From NCBI RefSeq assembly GCF_000025545.1, contig NC_013889.1:613501-677500 (forward strand): a stretch of 64,000 nt of DNA, written 5' to 3'. Source of the stretch: Thioalkalivibrio sp. K90mix. GTDB lineage: Bacteria; Pseudomonadota; Gammaproteobacteria; Ectothiorhodospirales; Ectothiorhodospiraceae. Below the pieces are notes generated by a model. That model had not been told where the DNA came from. It ran no database searches and saw only the letters and a program-made list of their open reading frames with translations. The position numbers and the translations under genes are program-made. Below are positions 27,790-37,547 of the stretch, one piece after another. Position 1 is the first letter of the stretch. Every line of letters begins with the position of its first letter.

Positions 27790-29790
27790 ATGGCGGTACT
27801 GGATCGTAGTCTGGAGAACTTGCTGCGACTGCCGCGCGGCAAAAAACAGGGATTGATGGTGCTGGCGGACATCGTAATGCTGCCGCTGGCACTGTGGCTG
27901 GCCTTCGTGATTCGTACTGGCCAGACGGTCCCGCCGATGATGGTCGAGGCCTGGTGGCTGTTTGCGCTGGTCCCGGCGGTCGGCGCGCTGGTGTTCGCGC
28001 GGCTCGGTTTGTATCGAACGGTCGTGCGGTTCATGGGGGCCCGCGCGGTGCGTGCGGTGATCGTCGGCGTCTCCGCGCTGGCGCTGATGATCTGGGCCTC
28101 GGCCGAACTGACACAGACACCTGGATTCTTCGGGGCGGTGGCGGTGAATTTTGCGCTGCTGGCCTTTGCCCTGGTCGCGGCGGGCCGATTTGTGGTGCGC
28201 AGCTGGTACCAGGCCGTGTCCGATGCGCGTACTGGCAGCGAGCGCGTGGTCATCTTTGGCGCCGGTGAGGCAGGGGTTCAGCTGGCCTCCGGCCTGCAGT
28301 CCAGCGGCCGCTTCCGGGTGATGGCCTTCATCGACGAGGACCCGGCGGTCCAGGGGCGTTCGATTGACGATATCCCGGTCTGTGGCCGCGAGGCCCTGGG
28401 CACGCTGGTGGAGCAGTGTGGCGTGCGCCGGGTATTGCTGGCGGTGCCGTCGGCGAGCCGGGCCGATCGCCGGCGCATCCTCGAATGGCTGGAGCCCTAT
28501 CCGCTGCATGTGCAGTCGGTGCCCTCGCTGGAGGCGGTCGTCTCGGGCCGGGCCCCCCTGGATCAGCTGGAGGACCTGGATGTCGCCGACCTGCTGGGCC
28601 GCGATCCGGTGCCGCCCAACGAGGCCCTGCTGGCTCGGAGCATCCGCGGACGCGTGGTGATGGTCACCGGCGCCGGGGGCTCTATCGGTTCGGAGCTTTG
28701 CCGCCGCATCCTCAGTCTGGAGCCGGCCGCCCTGGTGCTGTTCGAGCGTAACGAGTTCGCGCTCTACCGGATCGAACAGGAGATCATGCAGCGGCGGTTG
28801 TCCATGCAGCCGGGCGTCGAGGTGCACGCGGTGCTGGGCTCGGTCGCCAACCAGGCGCGCGTCGAAGAGGTCCTCCACCAGTATGGCGTGCAGACGCTCT
28901 ACCACGCGGCCGCCTACAAGCATGTGCCGCTGGTCGAGGGCAATCTGCTGGAAGGCCTGCGCAACAACAGCCTGGGCACCGCCGTGGTGGCCGATGCGGC
29001 GATCGCCGCCGGCGTCGAGCGTTTTATCCTGGTGAGCACGGACAAGGCCGTGCGGCCCACGAACGTGATGGGCGCGAGCAAGCGCCTGGCCGAGATGGTG
29101 CTGCAGGACCGCGCACGCCGTCAGAATGCAACGGTGTTCAGCATGGTGCGGTTCGGCAACGTCCTGGGTTCTTCCGGGTCCGTCGTACCCCTGTTCCACC
29201 GCCAGATTCGCGAAGGTGGGCCGGTCACGGTGACTCACCCGGAGATTACCCGCTACTTCATGTCGATCCCGGAGGCCGCCGAGCTGGTGATTCAGGCCGG
29301 GGCGATGGCGCAGGGGGGCGAGGTCTATGTGCTCGACATGGGCGAACCGGTGCGCATCATCGACCTGGCCCGGCGCATGATCCGTCTGCACGGCCATCAG
29401 GTCCGGGAGGACGAGGCCGAAGGGGAAGGTATTGCCATCACCTGTACCGGCCTGCGTCCCGGCGAGAAGCTCTACGAGGAATTGCTGATCGGGGATAACG
29501 TGGAAGAGACCCCGCACAGCAAGATCATGCGTGCACGCGAAACCTGTGCGGAGCCGGCGGTTCTCGCCCGCGCCCTGCGCACGCTGGAGAAGGCCGACCG
29601 CGAACGCAATGCCCAGGCCGCGTTCGAGGTGCTGCGCGAGGTCGTCGATGGTTACGAGCCGGGCCGCGATGAAGAGGCCGCTCACAGTGCCTCTGCACCG
29701 GTCGGACGGCCCCGCCCGGCTCCGGCCCCGACCGTGCGTCCGGCGGCAGTCGCCTATGCACGGGTGGCCGATCCGGTGGTTCCGCGCTAG
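27790..29790 (+). CDS. WbpM/FlaA1-type membrane nucleoside-diphosphate-sugar 4,6-dehydratase
   Basis: A 666-residue protein: four N-terminal membrane helices (about 20-125), a CoA-binding-like Rossmann region (about 145-270) and a C-terminal SDR domain. The SDR part has TGAGGSIGSELCRR (about 293-306), YHAAAYKHVPLVE, STDKAVRPTN, and the N-V-M-G-A-S-K-R segment in which Met replaces the usual catalytic Tyr, a known trait of the large WbpM class. Such enzymes convert UDP-GlcNAc to a 4-keto-6-deoxy sugar for O-antigen or exopolysaccharide. ATG 27790 follows GGGAGG; a GTG start 72 bases upstream is less likely. The extra tail after about residue 620 is Ala/Pro-rich. It is convergent with the WecA-like gene. 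Confidence 0.92.
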   Translation: MAVLDRSLENLLRLPRGKKQGLMVLADIVMLPLALWLAFVIRTGQTVPPMMVEAWWLFALVPAVGALVFARLGLYRTVVRFMGARAVRAVIVGVSALALMIWASAELTQTPGFFGAVAVNFALLAFALVAAGRFVVRSWYQAVSDARTGSERVVIFGAGEAGVQLASGLQSSGRFRVMAFIDEDPAVQGRSIDDIPVCGREALGTLVEQCGVRRVLLAVPSASRADRRRILEWLEPYPLHVQSVPSLEAVVSGRAPLDQLEDLDVADLLGRDPVPPNEALLARSIRGRVVMVTGAGGSIGSELCRRILSLEPAALVLFERNEFALYRIEQEIMQRRLSMQPGVEVHAVLGSVANQARVEEVLHQYGVQTLYHAAAYKHVPLVEGNLLEGLRNNSLGTAVVADAAIAAGVERFILVSTDKAVRPTNVMGASKRLAEMVLQDRARRQNATVFSMVRFGNVLGSSGSVVPLFHRQIREGGPVTVTHPEITRYFMSIPEAAELVIQAGAMAQGGEVYVLDMGEPVRIIDLARRMIRLHGHQVREDEAEGEGIAITCTGLRPGEKLYEELLIGDNVEETPHSKIMRARETCAEPAVLARALRTLEKADRERNAQAAFEVLREVVDGYEPGRDEEAAHSASAPVGRPRPAPAPTVRPAAVAYARVADPVVPR

Positions 29791-29844
29791 AGCGGACTCG
29801 CTCGAGCGTGCGTGGTGATCCGGGTTTCCCTGGTGAGACCCGGG

Positions 29845-30861
29845 TCAGTCGCGTCCGGCGCGCAGGGCGATGGCCAGCAGGAGCAGGGGCAGGTAGCCGA
29901 TTACGACACCGGCGGCACCCGGTAAATGATTGGCAACGACCAGGACTGCAATGGGGAGTAACCAGAGCAGGTTGATCGTGGCGACACCCAGGGCCACCGG
30001 GATATGCGACCCGAACCGGTGGGCGGCATGCTGGTAGGCATGGCTGCGATGGGCCTCGTAGACCCGCATTCCCCGAAACAGGCGTACCGCCAGCGTTGTG
30101 GTGGCGTCAACAATGAACACGCCCAGCAGGATCAGCCAGGCGGCCAGGAAGTTCGTGTCCAGCCCCGCTGCGTGCATCGACAGCAGACCCAGCAGCAATC
30201 CTAGCGTGCCACTCCCGACATCCCCCATGAAGATCCGCGCCTGTGGAAAATTCCAGATGAGGAACCCCGCGCTTGCCGCGGCCAGCAGCGCCGGCAGCCA
30301 CCACGCGTGCGCATCCCCCCAGCCAAAGAGCAGGCCGGCCATGGCCAGACAGGCCGTGACCGCCTGAATGCCGGCCAGACCGTCGATGCCGTCCATAAAG
30401 TTGTAGAGGTTCAGTAGCCAGACGACATAGAACAGCGCGATTACATGGCCGATCCATCCGGCATCGATCTGGACGCCGACAATCGCTACGGGTGGCAGCC
30501 CGCCCAGCCAGGCCAGTCCCCAGGCGGCCGCAAGAAAATGCACCAGCAATCGCCAGCGCGCGGCCAGGTGGCCGTGGTCGTCCAGCCAGCCGACCCAGGC
30601 GACGGCGCCGGCCGCCCCGATCAGGGCGGCGGCGGTCGGCAGGTCGACCCAGCCGATCCCGGCGGAGAGCAGGGTTCCGAGCAGAAAAACCAGCACCAGT
30701 GCCAGGCCGGCACCGCGTGGTGTGGGGGCTTGGTGCGAGCTGCGTGCGACGGGGATGTCGACCAGCTGCCGCGCCAGGGCGTACTGGCGAATCCAGCCCG
30801 TGATCACCACCACCAGCACGAAGGCGGTCAGCAATCCGATGGTCTCGATCACGTAAGGCAT
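29845..30861 (-). CDS. Polytopic polyprenyl-phosphate sugar-1-phosphate transferase (WecA/WbpL, GT4 MraY-like)
   Basis: A 338-residue inner-membrane protein with about 10-11 helices. Landmarks of the MraY/WecA superfamily are LYNFMDGIDGLAG (about 156-168), the FMGDVGSGTLG motif (about 211-221) and a HRSHAYQH loop (about 278) that binds substrate in WecA/WbpL proteins. It should start glycan synthesis by moving a HexNAc-1-phosphate to undecaprenyl phosphate. WbpL-like enzymes are often beside a WbpM-type dehydratase, as here. It is the last gene of the minus-strand locus, 123 bases after the dehydrogenase gene. Confidence 0.9.
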   Translation of the reverse strand: MPYVIETIGLLTAFVLVVVITGWIRQYALARQLVDIPVARSSHQAPTPRGAGLALVLVFLLGTLLSAGIGWVDLPTAAALIGAAGAVAWVGWLDDHGHLAARWRLLVHFLAAAWGLAWLGGLPPVAIVGVQIDAGWIGHVIALFYVVWLLNLYNFMDGIDGLAGIQAVTACLAMAGLLFGWGDAHAWWLPALLAAASAGFLIWNFPQARIFMGDVGSGTLGLLLGLLSMHAAGLDTNFLAAWLILLGVFIVDATTTLAVRLFRGMRVYEAHRSHAYQHAAHRFGSHIPVALGVATINLLWLLPIAVLVVANHLPGAAGVVIGYLPLLLLAIALRAGRD

Positions 30862-30984
30862 CCCCCATGGGTCCCGGCTGGCGGCCCCGGGCAGGCAATC
30901 GGATCGATGCCGCCCCGGGCCGGATGCCGCGCATTGTGGGGGAAGGAGAGGCGGGACTCCAGCGCTTGCCTGGTAACCGCCGAT

Positions 30985-31953
30985 CTAGTAACCGGCGATC
31001 GGGTCGACCGGGGTCACCGCGGGCTCGCCCTGCGCCATCGCGCGGGCATTGCGGGTAAAAATCTCGAGCGCGCGTTCCATATAGTGCGGCGAGGTGCCCG
31101 AGACATGAGGTGTGACGAGGACGTTCTCCCGGTTCCACAGCGGTGACTGGGCGGGAAGGGGTTGTTGCTCGAAGACATCCACCGCCGCGCCGCGCAGGCG
31201 TCCGGCATCCAGCGCCCGGGTCAGCGCCTGCTGATCCACAACCCCGCCGCGCGAGATGTCCACCAGCACGGCGCCCGGCTGCAGCCGCTGGAACTGGGCT
31301 TCGCCGATCCGGTGCCGGGTGTCCCGGGTGAGCGGCAGGCATACGATCAGGTCGTCCACCTCCGGCAGGCGGTCCTCCACGCTATCCAGGGCAATGACCT
31401 CGTCGGCGCAGTCATGGGGGCGCGGGTTGCGCTGGACACCGATCACGCGCATGTCGAACGCCCGGGCCCGGCGCGCCACCTGGGTACCGATATGCCCCAT
31501 GCCGAGTACCATGGCGGTGCGCCCGGTCAGCTCCCCGAGCCAGCAGCGCTCCCAACGCTTCTCGCGGCTTTGTGCGTTGAAGCGGTCGAAGTGCTTGGCG
31601 AAATAGAGCATGGCCCCGATCGCATACTCGCTCATCGGGGCGCCGTGGACGCCACTGCTCTTGGTCATCAGCAGACCATCCTTGGGGAATGGCATGTCCC
31701 AAATCTTCTCGACCCCGGCGGACAGAAAGTGCACCCAGTCATAGCGCGACAGGCGGTCCAGGGCGTCGGGCAGCCAGGGCAGGGTGGGGGCGATCACCGC
31801 ATCGACCTCAAGCCCGTCGGGTATGGCCTCGGGCTGGCCGGCGAAGGTCAGCGTGGTGCCGGGTAATGCCTGCTGCAGATGGGCCTCGATCGTATCCTGC
31901 TGGTTCTCCAGAACCTCCGGTTTCTGCAGGAACAGTGTGTGGCTCAGGCGCAT
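30985..31953 (-). CDS. D-2-hydroxyacid dehydrogenase (NAD-dependent)
   Basis: A 322-residue D-isomer-specific 2-hydroxyacid dehydrogenase. The NAD-binding fold shows VLGMGHIGTQVARRA (about 137-151), and the C-terminal catalytic part has LVDISRGGVVDQQAL, followed by VTPHVSGTS with the catalytic His. Start ATG 31953 overlaps the end of the aldolase-like gene by ten bases, so the two are coupled and may act in sequence on a 2-oxo/2-hydroxy acid. The substrate is unknown; a glyoxylate/hydroxypyruvate reductase-like activity is possible. Location inside a glycan locus suggests making a non-sugar building block. Confidence 0.88.
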   Translation of the reverse strand: MRLSHTLFLQKPEVLENQQDTIEAHLQQALPGTTLTFAGQPEAIPDGLEVDAVIAPTLPWLPDALDRLSRYDWVHFLSAGVEKIWDMPFPKDGLLMTKSSGVHGAPMSEYAIGAMLYFAKHFDRFNAQSREKRWERCWLGELTGRTAMVLGMGHIGTQVARRARAFDMRVIGVQRNPRPHDCADEVIALDSVEDRLPEVDDLIVCLPLTRDTRHRIGEAQFQRLQPGAVLVDISRGGVVDQQALTRALDAGRLRGAAVDVFEQQPLPAQSPLWNRENVLVTPHVSGTSPHYMERALEIFTRNARAMAQGEPAVTPVDPIAGY

Positions 31954-32795
31954 GCACGGCTCCGGTTGTGCATGCGGGCCGCCAGCCGGAAAGTACGGGT
32001 GCGGATCTCGTCGCGGTTCTCCAGCAGTGCTTCCGGGGGGGCCGCGCGAAACTGCTGTTCCGCGGCCTGCAGCCGCTCCAGTTCGCCGCGCAGGCGCGCC
32101 GTCCCGGTGGCCGGGTCTTCCTGACTGACGACCTCGCGGAAGGCGCGCGAAAGGATCACCCATTCGGACCCAAGGCGGACATGTTCGCCCAGGATGGATT
32201 CGGCCGGGACCTCGCCCTTGCCCACCGCGCCGACGCCCCCGAACCCGAACGCGACGCCCGCCTCGCGGCACAGGGCGGCCGGCGCCTCCAGCATGCCGCC
32301 GGCCAGCGGTTCGAACAGGAAATCGAGCCCGGATGCCAGGCTGAGATCATTCAGGCCGATATGAATCTGGTCCTGTGGCCCGAGCAGGGGCAGGTAGGAC
32401 GGCAGTCGGATCAGGGCCTGCGGGGTCTCGACCAGCAGGGTCACCGGCACCTGTCCGCCGACGGCGTCGAGAAAGTGCTGTACCTCGTCGATACGGGTGA
32501 ACATCGGCAGCATCAGCCGGTCGGCGCCGGCGTCGATCGCCTGACGGACCTCGGAGGGCGTCTGCGGAGCCGGCGGATTGATGCGCACCATCAGCTCTGC
32601 GCTCGTGAGCACGCTGGAGATGCGTCGGACATCGTCGAGCGTGTGCCGCGCCTTGTGGGTGTCCAGATGACCCTGGCGTTCGGCCTTTCCCCGGGTCTCC
32701 ATGTCGACGAAGATACGCGCGATTTCCGCTGCCTCGGCCTGCCGGGCGACGTCGGCGGAGGCCGTGATGAACATGTGTTTCAGGGTCGAAGTCAT
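31944..32795 (-). CDS. HpcH/HpaI-family aldolase / citrate-lyase-like protein
   Basis: A 283-residue TIM-barrel protein. The metal-site and substrate elements can be seen: an Arg-Ile-Asn strand (LMVRINPP, about 68-75), MLPMFTRIDEV, LLVETPQALIRLPS with a metal-ligand Glu (about 121), and IHIGLNDLSLASG with the second acidic ligand. Family members join or split 2-oxo acids by aldol chemistry. Coupled to the downstream 2-hydroxyacid dehydrogenase and the upstream sugar transferase by overlaps (4 and 10 bases), it must be expressed as part of the polysaccharide locus, where such a gene is unusual. Confidence 0.85.
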   Translation of the reverse strand: MTSTLKHMFITASADVARQAEAAEIARIFVDMETRGKAERQGHLDTHKARHTLDDVRRISSVLTSAELMVRINPPAPQTPSEVRQAIDAGADRLMLPMFTRIDEVQHFLDAVGGQVPVTLLVETPQALIRLPSYLPLLGPQDQIHIGLNDLSLASGLDFLFEPLAGGMLEAPAALCREAGVAFGFGGVGAVGKGEVPAESILGEHVRLGSEWVILSRAFREVVSQEDPATGTARLRGELERLQAAEQQFRAAPPEALLENRDEIRTRTFRLAARMHNRSRACA

Positions 32796-33442
32796 TCCAT
32801 GTCCCCTTGCTGTCGGTTACGCAGTGAATCGCGATAGGTACGCCAGTTGATCCCGGCCTCGCCGTAGACCCCCTGGCCGGTCAGGACGACGTAGACCGTC
32901 TTCAGAATCAGCCCCAGGTCGTACAGCAGGTTGTGCTGCGCGGCATATTCGGTGTCGGCCTCGAGCTGCTGGATCCAGCCCAGCGTGCGGCGACCACGGA
33001 CCTGGGCCAGTCCGGTCAGGCCGGGACGCACCGAAAACCGGGAGGCGTAGGAGGGGGGCACGACCTCTACCTGTTCCGGCAGGATCGGGCGGGGACCGAC
33101 CACGCTCATGTCGCCGCGCAGGATGTTCCACAGCTGCGGCAGCTCGTCGAGACTGGTCGCACGCAGCCAGCGACCCACGCGGGTAATGCGCGGGTCGACC
33201 CCGGTGCTGACCACCTGTTCCTGGTGCTGGTCGATCGCGTCCGGGTCGCGATCCACCATGGTGCGGAACTTCAGTACCCGGAACGGCTGGCCGTTGAAGC
33301 CAATGCGTCGCTGGCGGAAGAGGATCGACCCGGGGCTGTCGAGGCGAATCGCAATGGCGATCAGCAGCAGCAACGGGGCCAGCACGAGCAGCGCCGCCAT
33401 GCTGGACAGGATGTCGAACAGGCGTTTGAGGATGGCGTTCAT
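32792..33442 (-). CDS. Monotopic undecaprenyl-phosphate sugar phosphotransferase (bacterial sugar transferase)
   Basis: A 216-residue small-type phosphoglycosyl transferase. It has one re-entrant hydrophobic helix (about 12-33) after KRLFDI, then LFRQRRIGFNGQPFRVLKFRTM, the family signature, with the catalytic Asp-Glu pair in SLDELPQLWNILRGDMSVVGPRP (split here at residues about 100-125). It moves a sugar-1-phosphate to undecaprenyl phosphate at the cytoplasmic face and so starts a repeat unit. A second, unrelated initiating enzyme is at 29845-30861. Overlaps by four bases with both neighbours. Confidence 0.94.
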   Translation of the reverse strand: MNAILKRLFDILSSMAALLVLAPLLLLIAIAIRLDSPGSILFRQRRIGFNGQPFRVLKFRTMVDRDPDAIDQHQEQVVSTGVDPRITRVGRWLRATSLDELPQLWNILRGDMSVVGPRPILPEQVEVVPPSYASRFSVRPGLTGLAQVRGRRTLGWIQQLEADTEYAAQHNLLYDLGLILKTVYVVLTGQGVYGEAGINWRTYRDSLRNRQQGDME

Positions 33443-34653
33443 GCGAGCTCCATCGTGCGCAGAATGACGCGGTTGACCTGCCCCACCTCGTACTTCGCCT
33501 CCACCCGATCGCGCGAGGCCCTGGCCATGCGCGGCAGCAGTTCCGGGTGCTCGAGGAGCCGCTGCATGGCCTCGGCCAGTGGCGCGGAGGTCCGGGGCGG
33601 GACGAGGAGGCCGTTCTCGCCGTCGACGACGGTCTCGCGGCAGCCCGGGGCGTCTGTGGTGATGATCGGGCGGCCCACGCTCATCGCCTCCAGCACCGAA
33701 CGCGGGGTGCCTTCGCGGTAGGAGGGCAGGACGAATACGGAGGCCTTATGCAGCCAGGGCCGAACATCGGCCACGCCACCGACGAACTCGACAATGCCCT
33801 CGCGCTTCCAGGCCTCTACCTGCTCCGCCGAGATCGTGTGCGGCAGGTCCGGGTTATGGGGGCCGACCACCACGAAGCGGGCATTGGGGTGTTGCGCGTG
33901 AACCTGGCGCGCGGCCTCCACGAACTCGAGGATGCCCTTCTCGGTGAGCAGACGGCCGACAAACAGGAACAGCGGGTCGCCCTCGGGAAGGGGATGCTGG
34001 GCGAAGCGGTCCACGTCCACCCCGGAGCCGTTAATGCGAACGACCCGCTCGGTATCCGGCAGCACACCCCGATCGAGAAAATCCTGGAGGTCATCCGGAT
34101 TCTGGAAGAACACGCGATCGCAGCGGGCCAGGGCTTGGCGATACAGGCCGGAACTGATCGTGCGCAGGATGCGCGTGCGCCAGGACTCGGTGGTAAAGGC
34201 ATGCCCGAGACCGGTAATCATCGCGTATACCCGCGGGACCCCGGCCCAGCGGGCGGCCAGAGAACCGTACACCACGGGCTTCACGGTATAGCTGAACACG
34301 GCCTCCGGTCGCAGGCGCCGCATCAGCTGGGTCAGGGCGAAGGTCGTGCGCAGGTCTTCAATCGGGTTGACACCGGTACGGCCCAGGTCGAACGGGTAGA
34401 TCGGGATGCCCAGCTCCTCGACCTCGGGCAGGTAGTCCTTGCGCGGGACGGCGGCGGCCACCGTTTGGCCGCGGCGGCGGATCTCGCGGATCAGGTCACC
34501 GCGGTTGGCGATCAGCGACCGGGCATTGGCCGCCACGATCAGGAGATCGATCCCGCTGTGTTCCCGCGACTCGCTTTCCCGGTCGGCCCGTGCCGTGCTG
34601 GTGGCATCCCCACGCAGGGTGGTGGCCACCCTGCGGTGCTCGGTGTTCTGCAT
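33439..34653 (-). CDS. Glycosyltransferase family 4 protein
   Basis: A 404-residue GT-B retaining transferase. The N-terminal acceptor half has the GLGHAF motif around 170 as in capsule/O-antigen GT4 enzymes. The C-terminal donor half shows FVGRLLTEKGILEFV, FVVVGPH, VLPSYREGTPRSVLEAMSVGRPII (the E-x7-E region) and TDAPGCRE. ATG 34653 is preceded by CAGGAG; an ATG 21 bases upstream is less likely. The first 40 residues are charged and probably disordered. It transfers a sugar to a lipid-linked intermediate; donor unknown. Confidence 0.9.
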   Translation of the reverse strand: MQNTEHRRVATTLRGDATSTARADRESESREHSGIDLLIVAANARSLIANRGDLIREIRRRGQTVAAAVPRKDYLPEVEELGIPIYPFDLGRTGVNPIEDLRTTFALTQLMRRLRPEAVFSYTVKPVVYGSLAARWAGVPRVYAMITGLGHAFTTESWRTRILRTISSGLYRQALARCDRVFFQNPDDLQDFLDRGVLPDTERVVRINGSGVDVDRFAQHPLPEGDPLFLFVGRLLTEKGILEFVEAARQVHAQHPNARFVVVGPHNPDLPHTISAEQVEAWKREGIVEFVGGVADVRPWLHKASVFVLPSYREGTPRSVLEAMSVGRPIITTDAPGCRETVVDGENGLLVPPRTSAPLAEAMQRLLEHPELLPRMARASRDRVEAKYEVGQVNRVILRTMELA

Positions 34654-34770
34654 GTCTGTTGCTCCTGTTCCCAAGAGGTGCCGGGTGGTCTCCGCCTACG
34701 CTGGAGAGGCCTCTCGGAAGTCCTTGTGCATGGGTACAAAAGGTAAACAGGACAATGATTTATCGCCATG

Positions 34771-34806
34771 TTTCGGGGTGCTCAAAGTGTGCGAGACACC
34801 CCGAAA
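34771..34806. repeat. 10-bp inverted repeat in the intergenic gap of the minus-strand locus
   Basis: TTTCGGGGTG (34771-34780) and CACCCCGAAA (34797-34806) form a perfect 10-bp stem with a 16-base loop, 30 bases past the stop of the UDP-sugar dehydrogenase gene. No T-rich tail follows on the minus strand, so it may be an attenuator, mRNA end stabiliser or weak terminator splitting the 13-gene locus. Confidence 0.45.
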
Positions 34807-34836
34807 AGGCAGACCGGCTCAAGGGGGATGGCCGGT

Positions 34837-36126
34837 TTATAGACGCAGGTCACTCGCCTCGGGCGGGAGTACCGATTTCACGTCGAAGATCACCGCGCGT
34901 TCGCGCCCGAATTTCTGCAGGCCCTGGGCGCCGAGTTCGACGAACTCGTGGTGCGGAACCGCAAGGATGATGGCGTCGTACTGGCCCTGTTTCGGCGCCT
35001 CGGTCAGCAGGTCCAGGCCATACTCGTGACGGGCCTCGGCGGTATCCACCCAGGGGTCCCAGACATCGACTTCGGCGTTGTAGCCGTGCAGGTCATGGAT
35101 GATGTCCACCACGCGCGTATTGCGCAGATCCGGGCAGTTTTCCTTGAACGCGAGCCCCATCACCAGGACACGCGAGGCCACGACCGGGAACCCTTTGCGG
35201 ATCATCGACTTGATCGTGCGATCCGCGATGTAGCCGCCCATGCCGTCGTTGGTGCGGCGGCCGGCGAGGATCATCTCCGGGTGGTAGTTAGCGGCCTGTG
35301 CCTTGTGCGTCAGGTAGTACGGGTCGACGCCAATGCAGTGCCCGCCCACCAGGCCGGGTCGGAATGGCAGAAAGTTCCACTTGGTCCCGGCCGCGGCCAG
35401 CACGGCCTCGGTATCCAGGTCCAGGCGTTCGAACAGCATCGCGAGTTCGTTGATCAGGGCGATGTTCACGTCGCGCTGGGTGTTCTCGATCACCTTGGCC
35501 GCCTCGGCTACGCGAATACTGGCAGCCGGGTGGGTGCCGGCGCGGATGATGCGGGCATAGAGCGCGTTGACGAATTCTGCGACCTCGGGGGTGGAGCCGG
35601 AGGTGACCTTGACGATATCGGGAATGCGGTGTTCCTTGTCGCCGGGGTTCACCCGCTCGGGGCTGTAGCCGAGGAAAAAATCGCGGTTGAGCTCGAGGCC
35701 GGATTCCGTGGCCAGCACAGGGGCACAGTCTTCCTCGGTCGCGCCGGGGTAGACGGTGGACTCGTAGATCACCACGTCCCCTGGCTTCAGGGCGCGACCC
35801 ACCGTGCGGCTGGCCGCCAGCAGCGGGCCCAGGTCCGGCCGCCGGTGGGCATCGATCGGGGTGGGCACCGTCACGATGAACACGTTGCAGTCCTGCAGTC
35901 GCCCCGGATCCGCGGTCAGTTCCAGATGCTCGGCGGCGGCGAGTTCCTCGCGGGAGACCTCGCGTGTGCGGTCGTGTCCGCCGCGCAGTTCCTCGACGCG
36001 GCCCGTATCGATATCGAAGCCCAGCGTGGGAAGGACCCGTCCGAACTCGGCTGCCAGGGGCAGGCCGACATAACCCAGACCAATTATGGCCAGACGCGGG
36101 GCGTCCGGTGCCGCAAATTCCGCCAT
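34837..36126 (-). CDS. UDP-N-acetyl-hexosamine 6-dehydrogenase (TviB/WbpA family)
   Basis: A 429-residue nucleotide-sugar dehydrogenase that oxidises C6 of UDP-GlcNAc or UDP-GalNAc to the uronic acid with 2 NAD. It has an N-terminal NAD loop [16 protein letters not shown] (about 14-29), an [12 protein letters not shown] segment, and the catalytic Cys in [15 protein letters not shown]. The overall pattern (long N-terminal half, [12 protein letters not shown]) fits TviB/WbpA rather than UDP-glucose dehydrogenase. ATG 36126 follows CAGGAG; longer in-frame starts are not supported. It supplies an acidic sugar to the glycan. Confidence 0.93.
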   Translation of the reverse strand: MAEFAAPDAPRLAIIGLGYVGLPLAAEFGRVLPTLGFDIDTGRVEELRGGHDRTREVSREELAAAEHLELTADPGRLQDCNVFIVTVPTPIDAHRRPDLGPLLAASRTVGRALKPGDVVIYESTVYPGATEEDCAPVLATESGLELNRDFFLGYSPERVNPGDKEHRIPDIVKVTSGSTPEVAEFVNALYARIIRAGTHPAASIRVAEAAKVIENTQRDVNIALINELAMLFERLDLDTEAVLAAAGTKWNFLPFRPGLVGGHCIGVDPYYLTHKAQAANYHPEMILAGRRTNDGMGGYIADRTIKSMIRKGFPVVASRVLVMGLAFKENCPDLRNTRVVDIIHDLHGYNAEVDVWDPWVDTAEARHEYGLDLLTEAPKQGQYDAIILAVPHHEFVELGAQGLQKFGRERAVIFDVKSVLPPEASDLRL

Positions 36127-36200
36127 CTTCCAATCTCCTGTGTGAATGTTGGTAATGGCCCCGGGAGCGGGGCAGGTGCGCGCGAGTCGCGCGCGGCCGA

Positions 36201-37547
36201 TCAGGGCGCGGCACGCCGCGGTTGCGGCAGTTCCGCGCCGGAAGTCTCCGGTAGGTCCGTCGTGCTGTTCGGGGCTGTCGAGCGAGTGGCGCCGAGGCGT
36301 CGCAGTCGTTCCCAGCGCCACAGGCGGCGCCCGGCCAGGCCCGCCGCCAGGGCGATCAGGATCCCGAGGAACTTGGCGCGATGGCGGGCGGCGGTCCCGA
36401 AGTTGCTGGTGCCCCAGGCGAAGATGATCGCCAGGACGATGAACACTACGACCAGCAGCCGGAAGTCCGAGCGATGCCACCAGTGGCGGCGATACACCGC
36501 CAGCAGCAGGACCAGTGTCAGATAGAACAGACCCTCTGCCATGCCGATCAGGTGGACAGGCGAGCGCACCTCCCACAGCGGGGGACCGAACAGCAAATAG
36601 CCCACCCGGACCGGGGTCAGGGCTAGTGCCTGGAGGTCATTGGACGGGATCAGGAAGGACGGGTAGGCGGCCCCGCCGCGGGCGCTGCGCTCGGCCCGCT
36701 GGTCCAGCGTCTCGGTCTGTTCCATCACATCGCCCAACTGCCCGATCGACGAGAAGCGCATCTCGTCCATCACCACGAATCCAAGGACCCCGGCCGTGCC
36801 TAGCAGCATGCCGCCCAGCAGCAGGCCCGGGCGCAAATGCCCCAGATCCGAGGCCCGCAGGAATTCCTTGATCGACCAGCCGACCAGTACGACCGCGATG
36901 CCCGCGATCGCAAACACCGCCGCGCCATGCACGACCGCCGCACCCAGCAGCACTCCGACGGCGGCCACCAGGAAACCGGTGCGCTGACTCTGAACCCAGC
37001 GCACCAGCCAGAGCACGCCCAGCAGGAAGAAGGCCGTGAACCACACCTCGCGCAGTGGCACGGCCGCATTCACGATCAGGATCGGGAACAATGCGGCGAT
37101 CCAGGCCGCACGCACGGCGGCCTGGCGGTCCCAGAGCTGCTCGGCGATGCGCGCAATCAGATAGACCGTCAGCATGCCCAGGGCGATGTTCACGGCCTGG
37201 AAGGCCAGGGGGGCGCGGTCGGAACAGGCATAGATGTTGGCAATCAGCCAGCTGTGCAGGTACGAGCTGCCCATGCTGAAGTGGTCGCCGAGATTGCCGC
37301 AGCCGTTCTGGGCCCAGAACCAGGCCCGGCGCTCGAAGCTGATCGCATCGGCGCCACCCTGAGGGAGGGGAAACAGGAAGCGCTGCACCAGCGCCGCCCC
37401 GATGCGCGCCAGCAGGGCCGCCAGCAGGGGCCACAGATAGCCCTCGCGTCTGGCCCCGGTCCACAGTACGGCGACCAGCACCACCATCAGGAAGCTGGCC
37501 GACAGCAGTAGCTCCATGGTCGTGAACGGGATCGAGGTATAGCTCAT
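36201..37547 (-). CDS. Polytopic membrane protein of the polysaccharide locus (GT39-like or polymerase candidate)
   Basis: A 448-residue protein with 10 or more hydrophobic segments and a Pro/Thr-rich cytoplasmic tail after about 420. A first extracytoplasmic loop ([18 protein letters not shown], residues about 63-80) with conserved-looking Asp/Glu and aromatic residues, followed by [20 protein letters not shown] and an ALFPIL…PLREVWF segment, resembles dolichyl-mannosyltransferase-like (GT39/ArnT-type) membrane enzymes. In this locus it is the only candidate for a Wzy-like polymerase. Which role it has cannot be settled by eye. It overlaps the downstream GT4 gene region by four bases at its start. 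Confidence 0.75.
   Translation of the reverse strand: MSYTSIPFTTMELLLSASFLMVVLVAVLWTGARREGYLWPLLAALLARIGAALVQRFLFPLPQGGADAISFERRAWFWAQNGCGNLGDHFSMGSSYLHSWLIANIYACSDRAPLAFQAVNIALGMLTVYLIARIAEQLWDRQAAVRAAWIAALFPILIVNAAVPLREVWFTAFFLLGVLWLVRWVQSQRTGFLVAAVGVLLGAAVVHGAAVFAIAGIAVVLVGWSIKEFLRASDLGHLRPGLLLGGMLLGTAGVLGFVVMDEMRFSSIGQLGDVMEQTETLDQRAERSARGGAAYPSFLIPSNDLQALALTPVRVGYLLFGPPLWEVRSPVHLIGMAEGLFYLTLVLLLAVYRRHWWHRSDFRLLVVVFIVLAIIFAWGTSNFGTAARHRAKFLGILIALAAGLAGRRLWRWERLRRLGATRSTAPNSTTDLPETSGAELPQPRRAAP

Noticed and set aside
34837-36576. Longer start of the UDP-sugar dehydrogenase (579 codons)
   Set aside because: The additional 150 codons run through the preceding membrane gene in another frame; ATG 36126 has a good ribosome site and the correct N-terminus.
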